64,000 nt of DNA from Labilithrix sp. (GTDB lineage Bacteria > Myxococcota_A > Polyangia > Polyangiales > Polyangiaceae). Under the pieces are notes generated by a model. That model was not told the origin of the DNA, did not search any database, and saw only the letters and a program-made list of their open reading frames with translations. Location: contig JAHBWC010000044.1 in the NCBI GenBank assembly GCA_019637225.1, positions 1 through 64,000 of the forward strand. The letters run 5' to 3'. Shown here piece by piece: positions 48,193 through 58,031 of the stretch; positions within the stretch are counted from its first letter, which is position 1; each line of letters begins with the position of its first letter. The translations under genes and the position numbers were made by a program.

Positions 48193-50025
48193 ATGGGCTT
48201 GCTTCGCGGGTGGCAGCGATCGGTCGCCGTCCTTCCCCTCCTCCTGATCGGGGTGGTGGCGGACAGCGGCTGCTACGACACCGGTGACGGGAGCGCTCCG
48301 CCGCTCGAGAGCTTTTACTTTCCGGTCGGACTGAAGGTCTCGCACGGCGGCACCGTCCTCTACGCGGTCAACTCGAACTTCGACCTCCAGTACAACGGCG
48401 GGACCCTCCAGGCGTACGACCTCCGCCTCATCCGGCAGCACGCGCTGCTGGCGATCGCCGATCCGACGAACCCGAACCTCCCGCTCATCCGCCCCGACTC
48501 GCCGGAGGGGTGCCCCGACTCGCCGCCGATCTTCAAGGAGGGCGAGCCCGGCCGGCAGCCGCTCGGCGAGACCTGCGCGCCGCCGGTCGACTCGAGGGCC
48601 TACTTCCGAGACTCCGCGGTCATCGGCGCGTTCGCCACCGACCTCCTGCTCTCGCAGCCTCCGCAGGCGCTTCGGGGCGACTTCATCGTCCCCGACGACC
48701 GCTGCGCGGCGCCGCCGTGCATCCAGAGCACGAAGGTCCACGCGGACGATCCGCTCGTGCCGCCGGGGAACTCGCGGTTCGACCGGCTCTTCACGCCCGT
48801 GCGCGGCAACGCGACGCTGACCTGGGCCTCGGTCGAGCGTGACAGCTTCGAGAGCACGCCGAGCGCCCAGGACACGAAGGAGTCCTACGCTCCGTTCCGG
48901 ATCCAGTGCGGGCAGGGCGCCTCGAGGCGCTGCGACGCGACCCATCAGATCGGCGAGGACCCGAACGAGGAGGGCAACACACGGCACATCACGATGCCGG
49001 GCGAGCCCTTCGGCGTGACGATCAGCGACGACGGCGCGTCGCTGGTGCTCACCCACCAGAACGACACGAAGACGACGCTCTTCTCGACCGGTCTCTCGCG
49101 CACGCGCAACGACGACGAGCGTGACCGGCCGCTGCCGGCGATCCAGTTCATCACCGACCAGGTCCCGATCGGCGGCGTCGGCATCGCCGGGGTGCCGCAC
49201 GATCCCGACGCGTTCCTCGGCGCGCTCAGCCTCCCGCGCCCGGCCTTCCTCGAGACGAGCCGCGCGGTCCCCGAGGTCAGCCTGCTCCGCCGGTACTCCG
49301 ACGAAGAGGGGGGCGTCGGCCCGTCGGTCCCGCGCCCGTTCCTCGACGTCGAGACCGCGTTCCCGATCACGGTGAGCGCCGGCGGAAACGACTCGCGCGG
49401 CATCGTGATCGACCCGACGCCGCGCCTCTCGTGCAAGGCGCGCGTCGCGGCCGTCGGGCCCGGCCAGACGGTGGAGGAACGCGATCGCCAGATCCTCGCC
49501 TGCGCGCGCAAGCCCGCGCGCGCGTTCATCGCCAACCGCTCGCCGCCGGCGCTGCTCGTCGGCGACGTCGGCGTCATCGAGGGGGGCGACGGCGCGTACG
49601 ATCCCGACCGCCTCACGCTCCATTCCTCGGTGCCGCTCTCCGCGGGCGCGTCGAAGGTCTACCTCGCGCCGATCGTCGACGTCGACGGCGCTTACGCGCT
49701 GCGTGTCTTCGTCGTCTGCTTCGATTCGGCGACGATCTACGTCTACGACCCGGACGCCGACGCGGTCGAGGCGGTCATCCGCGTCGCGCCGGGGCCGTTC
49801 GCCATGGCGTTCGATCCGTTCTCGCTCGAAGACGTCGCTACCCACGTCCAGGTCCCGTTCGACGAGCGCGATCGGGGCCTCGGCCTGCGCCGCTATCGCT
49901 TCGCGTACCTCGCGAGCTTCACGCAGTCGTTCGTGCAGCTGATCGATCTCGACAAGACCGCGCCTCCGACGTTCGAGCGGGTCGTCTACACGCTCGGCCG
50001 TCCGACCAACCCGAAGGGCTCGTGA
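48193..50025 (+). CDS. large secreted lipoprotein, propeller-like
   Basis: 610 residues. The signal peptide (VLPLLLIGVVADSGC) ends in a lipobox with Cys about residue 27. Strand motifs such as VSHGGTVLYAVNSNFDLQY, GVTISDDGASLVLTHQND and LRVFVVCFDSATIYVYDPDAD are typical of YVTN-type beta-propellers. Several Cys pairs lie in loops. Its stop overlaps the start of the next, related lipoprotein (TGATG), so the two are co-translated and may act together at the outer membrane. No catalytic motif is seen. Confidence 0.75.
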   Translation: MGLLRGWQRSVAVLPLLLIGVVADSGCYDTGDGSAPPLESFYFPVGLKVSHGGTVLYAVNSNFDLQYNGGTLQAYDLRLIRQHALLAIADPTNPNLPLIRPDSPEGCPDSPPIFKEGEPGRQPLGETCAPPVDSRAYFRDSAVIGAFATDLLLSQPPQALRGDFIVPDDRCAAPPCIQSTKVHADDPLVPPGNSRFDRLFTPVRGNATLTWASVERDSFESTPSAQDTKESYAPFRIQCGQGASRRCDATHQIGEDPNEEGNTRHITMPGEPFGVTISDDGASLVLTHQNDTKTTLFSTGLSRTRNDDERDRPLPAIQFITDQVPIGGVGIAGVPHDPDAFLGALSLPRPAFLETSRAVPEVSLLRRYSDEEGGVGPSVPRPFLDVETAFPITVSAGGNDSRGIVIDPTPRLSCKARVAAVGPGQTVEERDRQILACARKPARAFIANRSPPALLVGDVGVIEGGDGAYDPDRLTLHSSVPLSAGASKVYLAPIVDVDGAYALRVFVVCFDSATIYVYDPDADAVEAVIRVAPGPFAMAFDPFSLEDVATHVQVPFDERDRGLGLRRYRFAYLASFTQSFVQLIDLDKTAPPTFERVVYTLGRPTNPKGS

Positions 50026-53000
50026 TGTCGAGAGCGCGCTCACCGTATGCCGTCGTCGCGCTCCTCGCGCTCACCGTCGCCTCGGCGGCGCTGTTCTTCG
50101 CGTGCTCCCAGACGCCGACGAGCGTGCCGATCCGCACGTTCGAGCGCGCCCAGAAGGTGGACGTGATCTGCCTTCGCGTGTTCGGCGCCGACGCACCCGA
50201 GCCGCTGAAGCAGGAGGAGTGCGCGCCGGTTCCGCCGAACGTGAACGGCGGCAACCTCCAGAACCAGCTCTTCGCGCTCGTGACGCAGACGAGCCGCGGA
50301 GAGGTCGCGGTCGTCGACCTCTCGGCCGGCGTCATCATCGACCAGAGCCAGGCCGTCCCCGGGCTGAACTTCCTGCCCGTCGGGGCGAACCCCACGGACA
50401 TCGCCGCCACGCCCGACGGACGGATGGCGTTCGTCGCGTCCGCGGAGCCGAACAAGTTCGCCATCTACGGGATCCCCGGCCATCGCATCCTCGGCGACAA
50501 GGCGGGCCGTCGCGATCCCGAGGGCGCCGTGACGCTCTCGTCCTGGCCGGTCTGCGCGCTGCCGCAGCGCCCCGGCTCGCTCACGGTCGTGCCGCGCCGG
50601 ACCTTGACCGTCACGCCCGACGGTGGCGCGGGCGCCGAGACCGGCACGACCGAGCTGCCGTACGAGCTCGTGGCCGTCCTCCCCGGCGATCGCACGAGCT
50701 CCGCGAAGGTCATCACGATCGATCCGCGTCCGTTCCTCCGGGCGTCGCCGCGCCTCGGAGACGACGGCAAGCCGCTCGACGACCTCGGCGAGGGCGCGCG
50801 CCTGGCGCCCGGACAGCTCCAGCCGTGCCCCATCACGGCGGCGATGGAGCTCGCCGGCGAGGCCGCGGTGCCCGACGCGTTCCGCGCGGGCGCGGTGTGG
50901 GACGACGGGGTCAAGTGGGTCGACGGCGGCGTGGACATCTCGTGCGACACACCGGCCGTGCTCGCAAGCTGCGGGCTCCGTCCCTGCAAGTGCAAGGACC
51001 CGACGACCGGCCTCGAGACCGGAGGCGTGGTCGACGGCGGCGCCGACGCCGGTCCGATCGCGACCCCTGCGTGCGAACCGGACGGCGGCGGCGGCGAAGA
51101 GGTGGAGCGCGCGCTCGATCTCGGCCCGCTCGATCCACCGCAGCCGGTGGCGATCGCGCGGGACGATCAGATGCTCTACGTCGCGGACAACGGCGTTCCG
51201 CTCATTCACGTGGTCGACCTCTCCGTGCCGGGCGCGCCGCGCGAGCTCCCGCCGTTCGTCGTGTCGAGCCTCGTCGAGCCGTCCCGGGCCGTGTCCATCC
51301 GCGACATCGCGGTCAGCCCGCCGACGCGTGAGTACAAGCGGTTCCTCTACGCGGTCGATCGCAAGGAGGGCTCGATCGCGGTCTTCGACGTGACCGATCC
51401 GGTGACGGCGGACCGCAGTCCGATGCGCCGGCCGCACGCGGAGCTGAACCCGTTCCAGCCTCCGGACCGCATCGCGTTCGCGGCGCCGGTCGTCGCCGTG
51501 GCCTTCGCGCGGCACGACTTTCCGCTCAAGCGCATCGACGGCGTCGCGCAGCCGAACGCGCGGACCGGCCTCCTCTGCAACCCCAACCCGAACGTCGATC
51601 CGGCGAGCGGCGAGGCGGCCGCGGACTACGGCGTCTTCTACCGCGCCGACTCGCGCAACGTCGACGTCGGGCTCGGCCCCGTCCGCCTCCGCGGCATCTT
51701 CGCGTTCGCCACGCTCTTGAACGGGCAGATCGTCGCGATCGACGTCGACGACTGGGACGCTCCGTGCCGGAGGCCGCAGGACCTCGCGACCGCTGCGGGG
51801 ACGTCCGAGGGGCTCTCGTCGCTCCCCGCGCTCGCGGTCGCCCAGCCGGCTCCAGGGCCCGGCGACTTCGACCCGTATCACGCGCCGTTCGCGCCGCCGG
51901 AGAGCGTCTCGCAGGAGCTGTTCTTCCCCGTCTCGGCGCCGCACCGGATGCGCTCGAACTTCCTCCTCCGCGACGACTCGAGGAGCGGCAGGCACACGCC
52001 CTTCCTCCAGTCGACGCCCACCGTCACGTCGACGGGCGCCGTGACCCCGCCTCTCGTCGGACCGGGCAGCGAGTCGACGCCGAAGTTGCGCCCCACCGCC
52101 GCTCGGCCCGGAGGCCCCGCGGGCGGGACGGAGGACGTCGGCGTGCGCTTCTCGCTCGACACGCCCGACGTGCACTTCGATCAGGACTGGGTCGTCACGT
52201 ACGAGGGCAAGCTTCCGGGGTTCGACGCGGTCCGGGCCACGCTCTCCACGAGCGACGGGTACTCGTCGCTCGTCCTGACGCAACCCCAGGCGCGGTTCTG
52301 CGCGCGAGGCGTCGAGGACTGGACCACCGGCGGTGAGCGCGCCAACGCGATCACCAACGCGCTGGCGAGCGCGGGCCGCGCCCCGTACCCCGAGCGGCTC
52401 GATCGCCGCATGGTCGACTACGTCCAGGTCACCGACGAGCTCTTGCCCGCGGCGGACGCCTTCTGGCGGCAGGCCGACGTCGCCGAGCCGAACAGCTGCT
52501 GGGACGATCGGCTCGTCCCCGCCAACCCCGGCGACGCGAATCAGGTGGAGGCCGCCGCCCGAGCGCGCTTCGAGGTGTGCTCGAACATCTTCGGGCCGGT
52601 CGACCAGCAGAGCCCGAACCGTGATTTTCCGATCCTCGAGGCGTACGAGGATCGCCTCGTCGTCGGTCGCTTCGCGACGCTCCCGAACGCGGGGTCGCGC
52701 GAGATCGTCTACTCCGACCCGTCGAACGCCGCCTACCTGAAGCTCCTCCGCTGCTGTTTCCACCACCAGGTGCGCTTCGAAGTGCGCGCGGCCTCGCAGT
52801 GGGTCACGGTCGGCTCGGGCGTCGGCATGCTCAGCCACGTCACGCGCGGCGAAGGCGGGCGCTGCGTCACGTCGTGCGACCCGCGCGAGTCGCTGATGAA
52901 CGCGCGCGCGCCGTCGCTCCCGTTCGGCGCCGCGACCTTCGGGACGGCCGACTTCGCGCCCTTCCGTGACAGCCCGCTCGCGATGCGCAACCCGGCGTTC

Positions 53001-53291
53001 TCGTTCTTCATCCAGAACGGACAGAAGAGCGTGGAGGCCCAGCAGCAGCAGCAGAGCGGGCCGCAGACGCCGGATCAGCCGCCCCTGCGCGACATGGCCT
53101 TCCGGTTCCAGACGCGCGGGCAGTTCCAGCCGCTCCTCATCAACCTCGCGGCCTCCACCACGGCCGTGAACCCGCAGTCGATGCGTTTCATCGAGTCGCT
53201 CGGTCAGATCGCCGTCGTCGACGGCGCCTCGCAGGGGCTCGTGCTCATCGATCTCGCGGGCGTCACCATTGCGCGCGCGCCCTACTTCTGA
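50025..53291 (+). CDS. very large secreted lipoprotein, propeller-like
   Basis: 1088 residues. The signal peptide VVALLALTVASAALFFACSQ gives a lipobox with Cys about residue 26. Propeller-type strands recur: GEVAVVDLSAGVIIDQ, DIAATPDGRMAFVASAEPNKFAIY, DQMLYVADNGVPLIHVVDLS and FLYAVDRKEGSIAVFDVTDP. Cys-rich inserts (ISCDTPAVLASCGLRPCKCK) and a Gln-rich patch (QQQQQ) near residue 1008 interrupt the pattern. It overlaps the preceding lipoprotein gene by one base. Function is unknown. The partner arrangement suggests a cell-surface complex. Confidence 0.75.
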   Translation: MSRARSPYAVVALLALTVASAALFFACSQTPTSVPIRTFERAQKVDVICLRVFGADAPEPLKQEECAPVPPNVNGGNLQNQLFALVTQTSRGEVAVVDLSAGVIIDQSQAVPGLNFLPVGANPTDIAATPDGRMAFVASAEPNKFAIYGIPGHRILGDKAGRRDPEGAVTLSSWPVCALPQRPGSLTVVPRRTLTVTPDGGAGAETGTTELPYELVAVLPGDRTSSAKVITIDPRPFLRASPRLGDDGKPLDDLGEGARLAPGQLQPCPITAAMELAGEAAVPDAFRAGAVWDDGVKWVDGGVDISCDTPAVLASCGLRPCKCKDPTTGLETGGVVDGGADAGPIATPACEPDGGGGEEVERALDLGPLDPPQPVAIARDDQMLYVADNGVPLIHVVDLSVPGAPRELPPFVVSSLVEPSRAVSIRDIAVSPPTREYKRFLYAVDRKEGSIAVFDVTDPVTADRSPMRRPHAELNPFQPPDRIAFAAPVVAVAFARHDFPLKRIDGVAQPNARTGLLCNPNPNVDPASGEAAADYGVFYRADSRNVDVGLGPVRLRGIFAFATLLNGQIVAIDVDDWDAPCRRPQDLATAAGTSEGLSSLPALAVAQPAPGPGDFDPYHAPFAPPESVSQELFFPVSAPHRMRSNFLLRDDSRSGRHTPFLQSTPTVTSTGAVTPPLVGPGSESTPKLRPTAARPGGPAGGTEDVGVRFSLDTPDVHFDQDWVVTYEGKLPGFDAVRATLSTSDGYSSLVLTQPQARFCARGVEDWTTGGERANAITNALASAGRAPYPERLDRRMVDYVQVTDELLPAADAFWRQADVAEPNSCWDDRLVPANPGDANQVEAAARARFEVCSNIFGPVDQQSPNRDFPILEAYEDRLVVGRFATLPNAGSREIVYSDPSNAAYLKLLRCCFHHQVRFEVRAASQWVTVGSGVGMLSHVTRGEGGRCVTSCDPRESLMNARAPSLPFGAATFGTADFAPFRDSPLAMRNPAFSFFIQNGQKSVEAQQQQQSGPQTPDQPPLRDMAFRFQTRGQFQPLLINLAASTTAVNPQSMRFIESLGQIAVVDGASQGLVLIDLAGVTIARAPYF

Positions 53292-53305
53292 CAGACATTC
53301 GCGCG

Positions 53306-56122
53306 ATGTCTCCGACGTTGGGGGGCTCGCGTCCCTCGAACCCGCCGAGCTCGGCCGCTCCTCGCGCGTCGTCGAAGGGCCACGGCGCCGACACGCCCGT
53401 GATGCGGCAGTTCCTCGCCGCCAAGGCGGCTTACCCCGACGCGATCCTCTTCTTCCGCCTCGGTGACTTCTACGAGCTCTTCTTCGACGACGCCGTCGTC
53501 GCCGCGAAGATCTGCGATCTGACGCTGACGAGCCGCAACAAGTCGGCAGACGACCCGATCCCGATGTGCGGCGCGCCGTACCACGCCGCGAGCGGCTACA
53601 TCCAGAAGCTGCTCGACGCCGGCCACAAGGTGGCGATCTGCGAGCAGATGGCCGATCCGGCGACCGTGAAGGGGATCGTCCCGCGCGAGGTCGTGCGCGT
53701 GGCCACGCCTGCGCTCGCGTACGACGACGCGGGGCTCGACTCGAGGAAGAACCTCTTCCTCCTTGGCGTCGAGGTCCACGGCCAGCTCGACCGCGTGGGC
53801 GTCGCCGTCCTCGACTTCTCGACCGGCGAGCTCCTCGCGTGCGAGGCGGAGAGCGTCGAGGCCGCCCTCTCGGAGATCGTGCGCCTCGACCCGCGCGAGG
53901 TGCTCCTCGGGCTCGGCGCCGGCGCGCTCGGGACCGATCTCCGTACCGCGCTCCCGCGCGCCGCCGTGCGCGAAGAGACCTCCGCGCTCGACGTCGACGG
54001 CGCGATCGCCGTCCTCGACTCCGTGCTCGGCGCGGGGCAGGCGCGGAAGGCCTGCACGAGCGATCTCGCGCTCCGCGCCGCCGCGCGCTGCGTCGCGCTG
54101 GCGAAGGCGTGCGAGCCCGGCAAGAAGCTCCCGATCGCGCGCCTCGCGGAGTACCCGCTCGGCGACACGCTCGTGCTCGACGACGCCACCCAGCGCCACC
54201 TCGAGCTCGTGCGCACGATGGACGGCGAGACCAAGGGCTCGCTGCTCGATCAGATCGACGCGACCAAGACGTCACCAGGGGCGCGCCTCCTCCGGCGCCG
54301 CCTGCTCGCGCCGCGGACGCGTGTGGGCGAGATCCGGCGGCGACTCGACGGCGTCGAGCTCTTCGTGACGCAGCCTGGCCTCCGCGCCGACGTCCGCGCG
54401 CGCCTCGCGAGGGTGGCGGACGTCGAGCGCCTCGCGATGAAGCTCGCGGTCGATCGCGTCGGCCCGCGCGAGCTCGCGCAGCTCCGCGCGTCGCTCGCAG
54501 AGCTCCCGGCGATCGACGCGGCGCTCGCCGCCTGCCCCGATCCGATGACGCGCGAGGCGCTCGAGATCCCGCCGGACCCGGCCTCGGGCGAGCTCGGCGC
54601 GCGCGACGGCGCCGCGACGAAGGGCGCGAAGGGCCGCGCTCGCCCCGCCGCGGCGCGCTTCATCGACCGCTGCGAGGACCTCCACGCTGTGCTCGCCCGC
54701 GCGCTCGTCGAAGAGCCGCCCGTCCGCGCCAGCGAGGGCGGCGTCTTCCTCGACGGGTTCGACGCCGAGCTCGACGAGTCGCGCACGCTCGCGAAGGACG
54801 GCCAACGGCTCATCGTCGAGCTCGAGGCGCGCCTCCGCGAAGAGGCGCAGATCGCGTCGCTGAAGCTCCGGTACACGCGCGTCTTCGGCTGGTACGTCGA
54901 GGTGACGAAGAGCCACCTCGGCAAGGCGCCGAAGGCGTGGCGGCGCAAGCAGACCATCGCGACGGGCGAGCGCTTCACGTGCGACGAGCTCGAGGTGCTC
55001 GCCGACAAGCTCGCGCACGCCGAGGAGCGCCTCGCCTCGCGCGAGGCCGAGCTCTGGAGCGCGCTCGTGCGTGACCTCGGCGCGCACGTCGAGCGCCTCC
55101 GCTCCGTGTCGGCACGGCTGGCGGCGCTCGACGTCGCGAGCGCGCTCGCGGAGGTCGCCCATCGCGACGACTACGTGCGGCCCGAGGTCGACGAGTCGCT
55201 CGAGCTCTACCTCGAGGACGCGCGTCACCCCGTCGTCGAGCGCCTCGCCGCCGCTGGGCGCTTCGTTCCGAACGACGTCGAGCTCGACGCGGCGCCCGAC
55301 GCAGCGGCCGATCGATCGCGCCTGTGGATCGTGACCGGCCCGAACATGGCGGGCAAATCGACCTTCATGCGCCAGGTCGCGCTCTCGGTGGTCCTCGCGC
55401 ACGCCGGCTCGTTCGTGCCGGCGAAGCGCGCGCGCATCGGCGTCGTCGACCGCGTCCTCACGCGCGTCGGCGCGAGCGACAACCTCGCGCGCGGCGAGAG
55501 CACCTTCATGGTCGAGATGAAGGAGACGGCGAACATCGTCCGCCGCGCCACGCGGCGGTCGCTGGTCGTGCTCGACGAGATCGGCCGAGGCACGAGCACG
55601 TACGACGGACTCGCGATCGCCTGGGCGGTCGCCGAGCACCTCCACGACGTCTCGGGCTGCCGCGCGCTCTTCGCGACGCACTACCACGAGCTCACCGAGC
55701 TCGCGGCGAGCGCCGCGGGCGCCGAGAACTACAGCGTCAGCGCGCGCGAGCACGCCGGGAGCATCGTCTTTTTCCACAAGGTGCAGCGCGGGGCGGCCTC
55801 GCGGAGCTACGGCGTCGCGTGCGCGCGCCTCGCGGGGCTGCCCGAGCCCGTCCTCGCGCGCGCGAAGGCGATCCTCGACGACCTCGAGCGGAGCGCGTCG
55901 CTCCCGACCGGCAACGCCTCGCGCGCGCCTCGCTCCCGGAAGGGTGACGGGCAGCTCGGTCTCTTCGGTGCGGTCGACCGCACGGCCGCGAGCGCCCCCG
56001 CCGCGCCCGAGGCGAGCCCGGCGCTCGACATGCTCCGCGCCCTCGACGTCGAGCGCATCACGCCGATCGAGGCGCTCACGACCCTGGCGAAGCTGAAGGG
56101 GCTCGCCGGCGACGGCTCGTGA
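53306..56122 (+). CDS. mutS: DNA mismatch repair protein MutS
   Basis: 938 residues. Mismatch-contact motif LGDFYELF (Phe-x-Glu), connector, core and clamp domains. Walker A is TGPNMAGKST, the signature loop is GASDNLARGESTFMVEM, Walker B is LVVLDEIGRGTSTYDG and the His switch is FATHYHE. MutS binds mispairs and recruits MutL. The first 30 residues form a Ser/Pro-rich extension before the usual TPVMRQF start. The stop overlaps the start of the EamA gene (GTGA). Confidence 0.97.
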   Translation: MSPTLGGSRPSNPPSSAAPRASSKGHGADTPVMRQFLAAKAAYPDAILFFRLGDFYELFFDDAVVAAKICDLTLTSRNKSADDPIPMCGAPYHAASGYIQKLLDAGHKVAICEQMADPATVKGIVPREVVRVATPALAYDDAGLDSRKNLFLLGVEVHGQLDRVGVAVLDFSTGELLACEAESVEAALSEIVRLDPREVLLGLGAGALGTDLRTALPRAAVREETSALDVDGAIAVLDSVLGAGQARKACTSDLALRAAARCVALAKACEPGKKLPIARLAEYPLGDTLVLDDATQRHLELVRTMDGETKGSLLDQIDATKTSPGARLLRRRLLAPRTRVGEIRRRLDGVELFVTQPGLRADVRARLARVADVERLAMKLAVDRVGPRELAQLRASLAELPAIDAALAACPDPMTREALEIPPDPASGELGARDGAATKGAKGRARPAAARFIDRCEDLHAVLARALVEEPPVRASEGGVFLDGFDAELDESRTLAKDGQRLIVELEARLREEAQIASLKLRYTRVFGWYVEVTKSHLGKAPKAWRRKQTIATGERFTCDELEVLADKLAHAEERLASREAELWSALVRDLGAHVERLRSVSARLAALDVASALAEVAHRDDYVRPEVDESLELYLEDARHPVVERLAAAGRFVPNDVELDAAPDAAADRSRLWIVTGPNMAGKSTFMRQVALSVVLAHAGSFVPAKRARIGVVDRVLTRVGASDNLARGESTFMVEMKETANIVRRATRRSLVVLDEIGRGTSTYDGLAIAWAVAEHLHDVSGCRALFATHYHELTELAASAAGAENYSVSAREHAGSIVFFHKVQRGAASRSYGVACARLAGLPEPVLARAKAILDDLERSASLPTGNASRAPRSRKGDGQLGLFGAVDRTAASAPAAPEASPALDMLRALDVERITPIEALTTLAKLKGLAGDGS

Positions 56123-57027
56123 CCGCGGCGAGCTCTGCCCCTGCCCGGAGCGAGGGACGCCACCTCGGCTACGCCCTCGTCGCGGCCGCCGCGACGGGCT
56201 GGGGCACGTGGCCGCTCATCTTGAGGCACGCCGTGATGCCCGCCACGCTCCAGGCGGCGATCATGATGGCCGTCGTGACCGCGGTGAGCCTGCCGGTCAT
56301 GGTGAAGGATCGCGTGCGCGCGCGAGCGCGGCCGATCCACTGGGTCGGCGTCGCGTGGCTCGGCGTCGCCGACGCGCTCAACGTCGTCCTCTTCTTCGCC
56401 GCTTACCAGCGCACGTCGGTCGCAGTGGCGGTCCTCACGCACTACCTCACGCCGATCTTCGTCGCGCTGGCGGCGCCCGTCGTCCTCCGCGAGCGCCCGA
56501 GCTCCCGCACGTTCGGCGCCGTCGCCGTCTCGTTCGTCGGGCTCGCGCTCCTCCTCCGGCCGTGGAGCGAGGGCATGTCGCCGAGCGATGTCGCCGGCGC
56601 CGCGCTCGGCGCGGGCAGCGCGGTCTTCTATGCGTCGAACGTGCTCGTGAACAAGCGCCTCGCCCACGTGTTCTCGGCGAGCGAGCTGATGTTCTTCCAC
56701 GGCCTCGTCGCCGTCCCGCTCTTGTGGGCGCTCGTCCCGGCCGGCGCGCTCGCCGGCGCCTCGACCTCGTCGATCGCGATCGTCGTCCTCGGTTCGCTCG
56801 GGCCGGGCGCCCTCGGCGGCCTCACGTTCGTGTGGGGCTTGCGGCGCGTCGCCGCGAGCCACGCGTCGATCCTGACCCTCCTCGAGCCCCTGGTGGCCGT
56901 CGTGATCGCCGCGCTGGTCCTCGGTCAGACGCTCGGCACGGCTCGGCTGCTCGGCGGAGGCCTTATCCTGGTCGGTGCAGTTCTCGTCATCGCCGCGCGC
57001 CCGTTGCGAGGCGCGGAGATCGAGTAG
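56119..57027 (+). CDS. EamA/DMT-family transporter
   Basis: 302 residues with ten hydrophobic helices arranged as two EamA repeats. The first repeat starts YALVAAAATGWGTWPLILR and contains FFAAYQRTSVAVAVLTHYLTPIFVAL. The second starts VAGAALGAGSAVFYASNVLVNK and ends with HASILTLLEPLVAVVIAALVLGQTLG. It is an inner-membrane carrier of unknown metabolite. The GTG start at 56119 overlaps the mutS stop. Confidence 0.88.
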   Translation: MTAASSAPARSEGRHLGYALVAAAATGWGTWPLILRHAVMPATLQAAIMMAVVTAVSLPVMVKDRVRARARPIHWVGVAWLGVADALNVVLFFAAYQRTSVAVAVLTHYLTPIFVALAAPVVLRERPSSRTFGAVAVSFVGLALLLRPWSEGMSPSDVAGAALGAGSAVFYASNVLVNKRLAHVFSASELMFFHGLVAVPLLWALVPAGALAGASTSSIAIVVLGSLGPGALGGLTFVWGLRRVAASHASILTLLEPLVAVVIAALVLGQTLGTARLLGGGLILVGAVLVIAARPLRGAEIE

Positions 57028-57038
57028 ACTCTCGGGCG

Positions 57039-58001
57039 GTGAGTGTCCGCGACTCGCTCCTGTCTTCGGTAGCGCCGATCGCCGCCGGTGAGCTCCTCGT
57101 CGTCGCCGACGAGGCGACCCGGAAGCTCGTGACGCTCCAGATCAGCATGCTCGCGATGCAGGCCTCGCACGCGCTGAGCGGCGACCGTGCCGTCGCCATC
57201 GTCACCGAGAAGTCGACCTCGCTCGACTGCGTCATCGTCGACATCGGCCTCGCCGGGCTCGACGCCTGGGCGCTCCTGAAGAGGCTCCGGCAGGACGCCG
57301 AGACCGCGACGATCCCGGTGATGGCGATCCTCGGTCGACCGCCGAACGAGTCCGACATGCTGAAGCTGATCGAGGCGGGCGTGATGGATCACATCGTCAA
57401 GCCGCTCAGCCCGACGCTGCTCTGCGCCAAGATCAAGGCGGTGTCGGAGCGCTCCCGAATGCAGCGGGAGCTCAAGAACAAGCTGCGCTTCGCGCTCGAG
57501 TACTCCGCGCACGACGCGCTCACGGGCCTCTACAACCGGCGCTACTTCGAGCGGCGGTTGCGCGAGGAGTCGGCCCACGCCAAGCGGCACAAACGGCCGT
57601 TCTCGCTCATCGTCGTCGACCTCGATCACTTCAAGCTGATCAACGACACCTACGGTCACGAGGACGGCGACCGGGTGCTCTGCCACGTCGCGGATCTGCT
57701 CGGCGGCTCGCTCCGCGAGGACGACATCGCGTGCCGGTTCGGGGGCGAGGAGTTCGTCATCCTCCTCCGCGCCACGCCCGGACCGGCGGCGCGCGTCGTC
57801 GCTAACCGGCTCCGCGCCGAGGTCGCCGCCAAGGGCATCCCGCTCGGCGCGAAGGACGAGCTCCGCCACGTGACGCTGAGCGGCGGCGTGTCGGCGGCGG
57901 ACGAGCGGAACGGCTACGACGTCGACAACATCGTCGACCGCGCCGACAAGGCGCTCTACCGCGCGAAGCGCGGAGGCCGTAACCGCGTCGAGATGGAGTG
58001 A
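57039..58001 (+). CDS. response regulator with GGDEF domain (diguanylate cyclase)
   Basis: 320 residues from GTG 57039. The N-terminal receiver (about 18-135) has CVIVDIGLAG with the phospho-acceptor Asp and a conserved Lys in HIVKPLSP. The first acidic residues of the receiver pocket appear as ADEA rather than DD, which may weaken phosphorylation. The GGDEF domain (about 155-320) has DALTGLYNRRYF, VDLDHFKLINDTYGH and the active site FGGEEF. It would make cyclic di-GMP in the cytosol. It begins 11 bp after the EamA gene. Confidence 0.92.
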   Translation: MSVRDSLLSSVAPIAAGELLVVADEATRKLVTLQISMLAMQASHALSGDRAVAIVTEKSTSLDCVIVDIGLAGLDAWALLKRLRQDAETATIPVMAILGRPPNESDMLKLIEAGVMDHIVKPLSPTLLCAKIKAVSERSRMQRELKNKLRFALEYSAHDALTGLYNRRYFERRLREESAHAKRHKRPFSLIVVDLDHFKLINDTYGHEDGDRVLCHVADLLGGSLREDDIACRFGGEEFVILLRATPGPAARVVANRLRAEVAAKGIPLGAKDELRHVTLSGGVSAADERNGYDVDNIVDRADKALYRAKRGGRNRVEME

Positions 58002-58031
58002 CCCGTCGCCGTGCGCCGCGGCGCGCGCGGC

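Noticed and set aside
50040..54275. 1411-codon minus-strand open frame
   Set aside because: It is antisense to the large lipoprotein and mutS and shows Arg-rich shadow composition only.
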